NCBI GenBank assembly: GCA_963556195.1
Contig: OY744537.1
Span: 16,965,274 to 17,029,273, forward strand
Direction: 5' to 3'
Length of the DNA: 64,000 nucleotides
Source of the DNA: Sepiola atlantica
Lineage: Eukaryota; Mollusca; Cephalopoda; Sepiida; Sepiolidae
The notes under the pieces are model-generated. The model ran no database searches. It was not told where the DNA came from and was given only the letters and a program-made list of their open reading frames with translations. Positions 63,506 through 64,000 of the stretch are shown here, piece after piece (the stretch's first letter is position 1; each line of letters opens with the position of its first letter). The translations under genes were made by a program, and so were the position numbers.

Positions 63506-64000
63506 AAATAGTAATGAACAAAAGATTTTGATGAATTTAATTTAATGGATTCAAAGTTGAAATAGAAAAATTATATAAAAATAATCCAACTCATCTCACA
63601 ACTTAAACCAGTATTCTCAGTGTGTATGTAGTAGTAATAGTTGTGGTTTCCAAGGTTGTTATTGAGATGGCCGTTGAGAATATGTGCGTATGTCTAGTCT
63701 GGGAATGTCACAAGTGGAGTGATACCATCATATGGTGAATCACATTGTGGCCAGAATGCAGTGTTCGGTCCAGGAGGCCTTCTACTGGCATAATGTGACC
63801 CCAAAAGATGACACCTCACATTTTGCCACGCGATCAATGTGATATATAAATATGAAATCAGAGTGAAGAGGATTGATGTAGTGTCACCGTTTTCAGGTTC
63901 AGAGAATAACCAGGTTGGAAATCTCGTGTTGGTCAAAGCCCTGTAAATAGTAAGCCTTTAGTCTGGACTGGAGTGCCATGTTATGTTAAGAATCTGTGTC
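63506..64000. other. Right edge of the window, nothing recognised
   Basis: The composition is more balanced than average. An 80-codon minus frame (63936-63694) is open but has no recognised family and no fitting splice sites. It could hold upstream parts of the minus-strand gene, but I cannot show it. Confidence 0.35.

Noticed and set aside
63694..63936. 80-codon minus frame near the right edge, considered as an upstream exon of the unidentified gene.
   Set aside because: No splice donor in the phase required by exon A was found and the sequence suggests no family.

Overview
This is a eukaryotic, visibly AT-rich animal window: long introns with GT-AG borders, almost no long open frames, many decayed retrotransposons, SINEs, foldback elements and minisatellites. 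It suggests a lophotrochozoan, most likely a mollusc and possibly a cephalopod. The grounds are a metazoan-type mitochondrial ferredoxin, frequent GGGAGATAAC-like motifs, TTAGGG-type repeats and the style of the LINEs and SINEs. The species cannot be proved from this sequence.

Two real host genes were assembled by joining exons in phase. On the + strand, FDX2 (mitochondrial [2Fe-2S] ferredoxin 2) runs over five exons at 10073-10127, 18795-18901, 22731-22818, 25684-25736 and 30476-30579; its first exon, with the start codon and targeting peptide, was not found. On the - strand, an unidentified gene of at least five exons (62267-62138, 59325-59134, 54431-54332, 51914-51802, 44504-44386) gives a continuous 217-residue C-terminal part. 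All its intron phases match. The two genes converge, with about 13.8 kb between their stop codons. Two weaker coding-like frames lie at 40201-40420 and 40659-40815 (+).

Layout. 1-10 kb: telomere-like repeat between inverted arms, a 24-copy perfect 42-bp minisatellite, and a zinc-finger LINE interrupted by a reverse-oriented second LINE. 10-31 kb: FDX2. Its introns hold a 3.3-kb hAT-type element with a perfect 8-bp target duplication, foldback elements, several LINE fragments, a mariner remnant carrying a minisatellite, and a 32-copy 22-bp array. 31-44 kb: a LINE with a 44-bp minisatellite grown from its own reading frame, a foldback element with about 85-bp ends, and a U2-snRNA-headed retroposon. 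44-62 kb: the unidentified gene, with a complete Merlin transposon (beside an empty copy of its own insertion site), a telomere-like higher-order satellite, perfect hairpins, more LINE pieces, an 84-bp minisatellite next to a splice donor, and a 5S-rRNA-derived element. 62-64 kb: a second U2-headed retroposon and a long foldback pair.

The host genes are ordinary. The unusual content is in the mobile DNA: SINE-like elements built on U2 snRNA and on 5S rRNA, a SINE family sharing the 3' tail of a resident LINE, and minisatellites that arose inside transposon reading frames. No operon, CRISPR or bacterial-type system is present.
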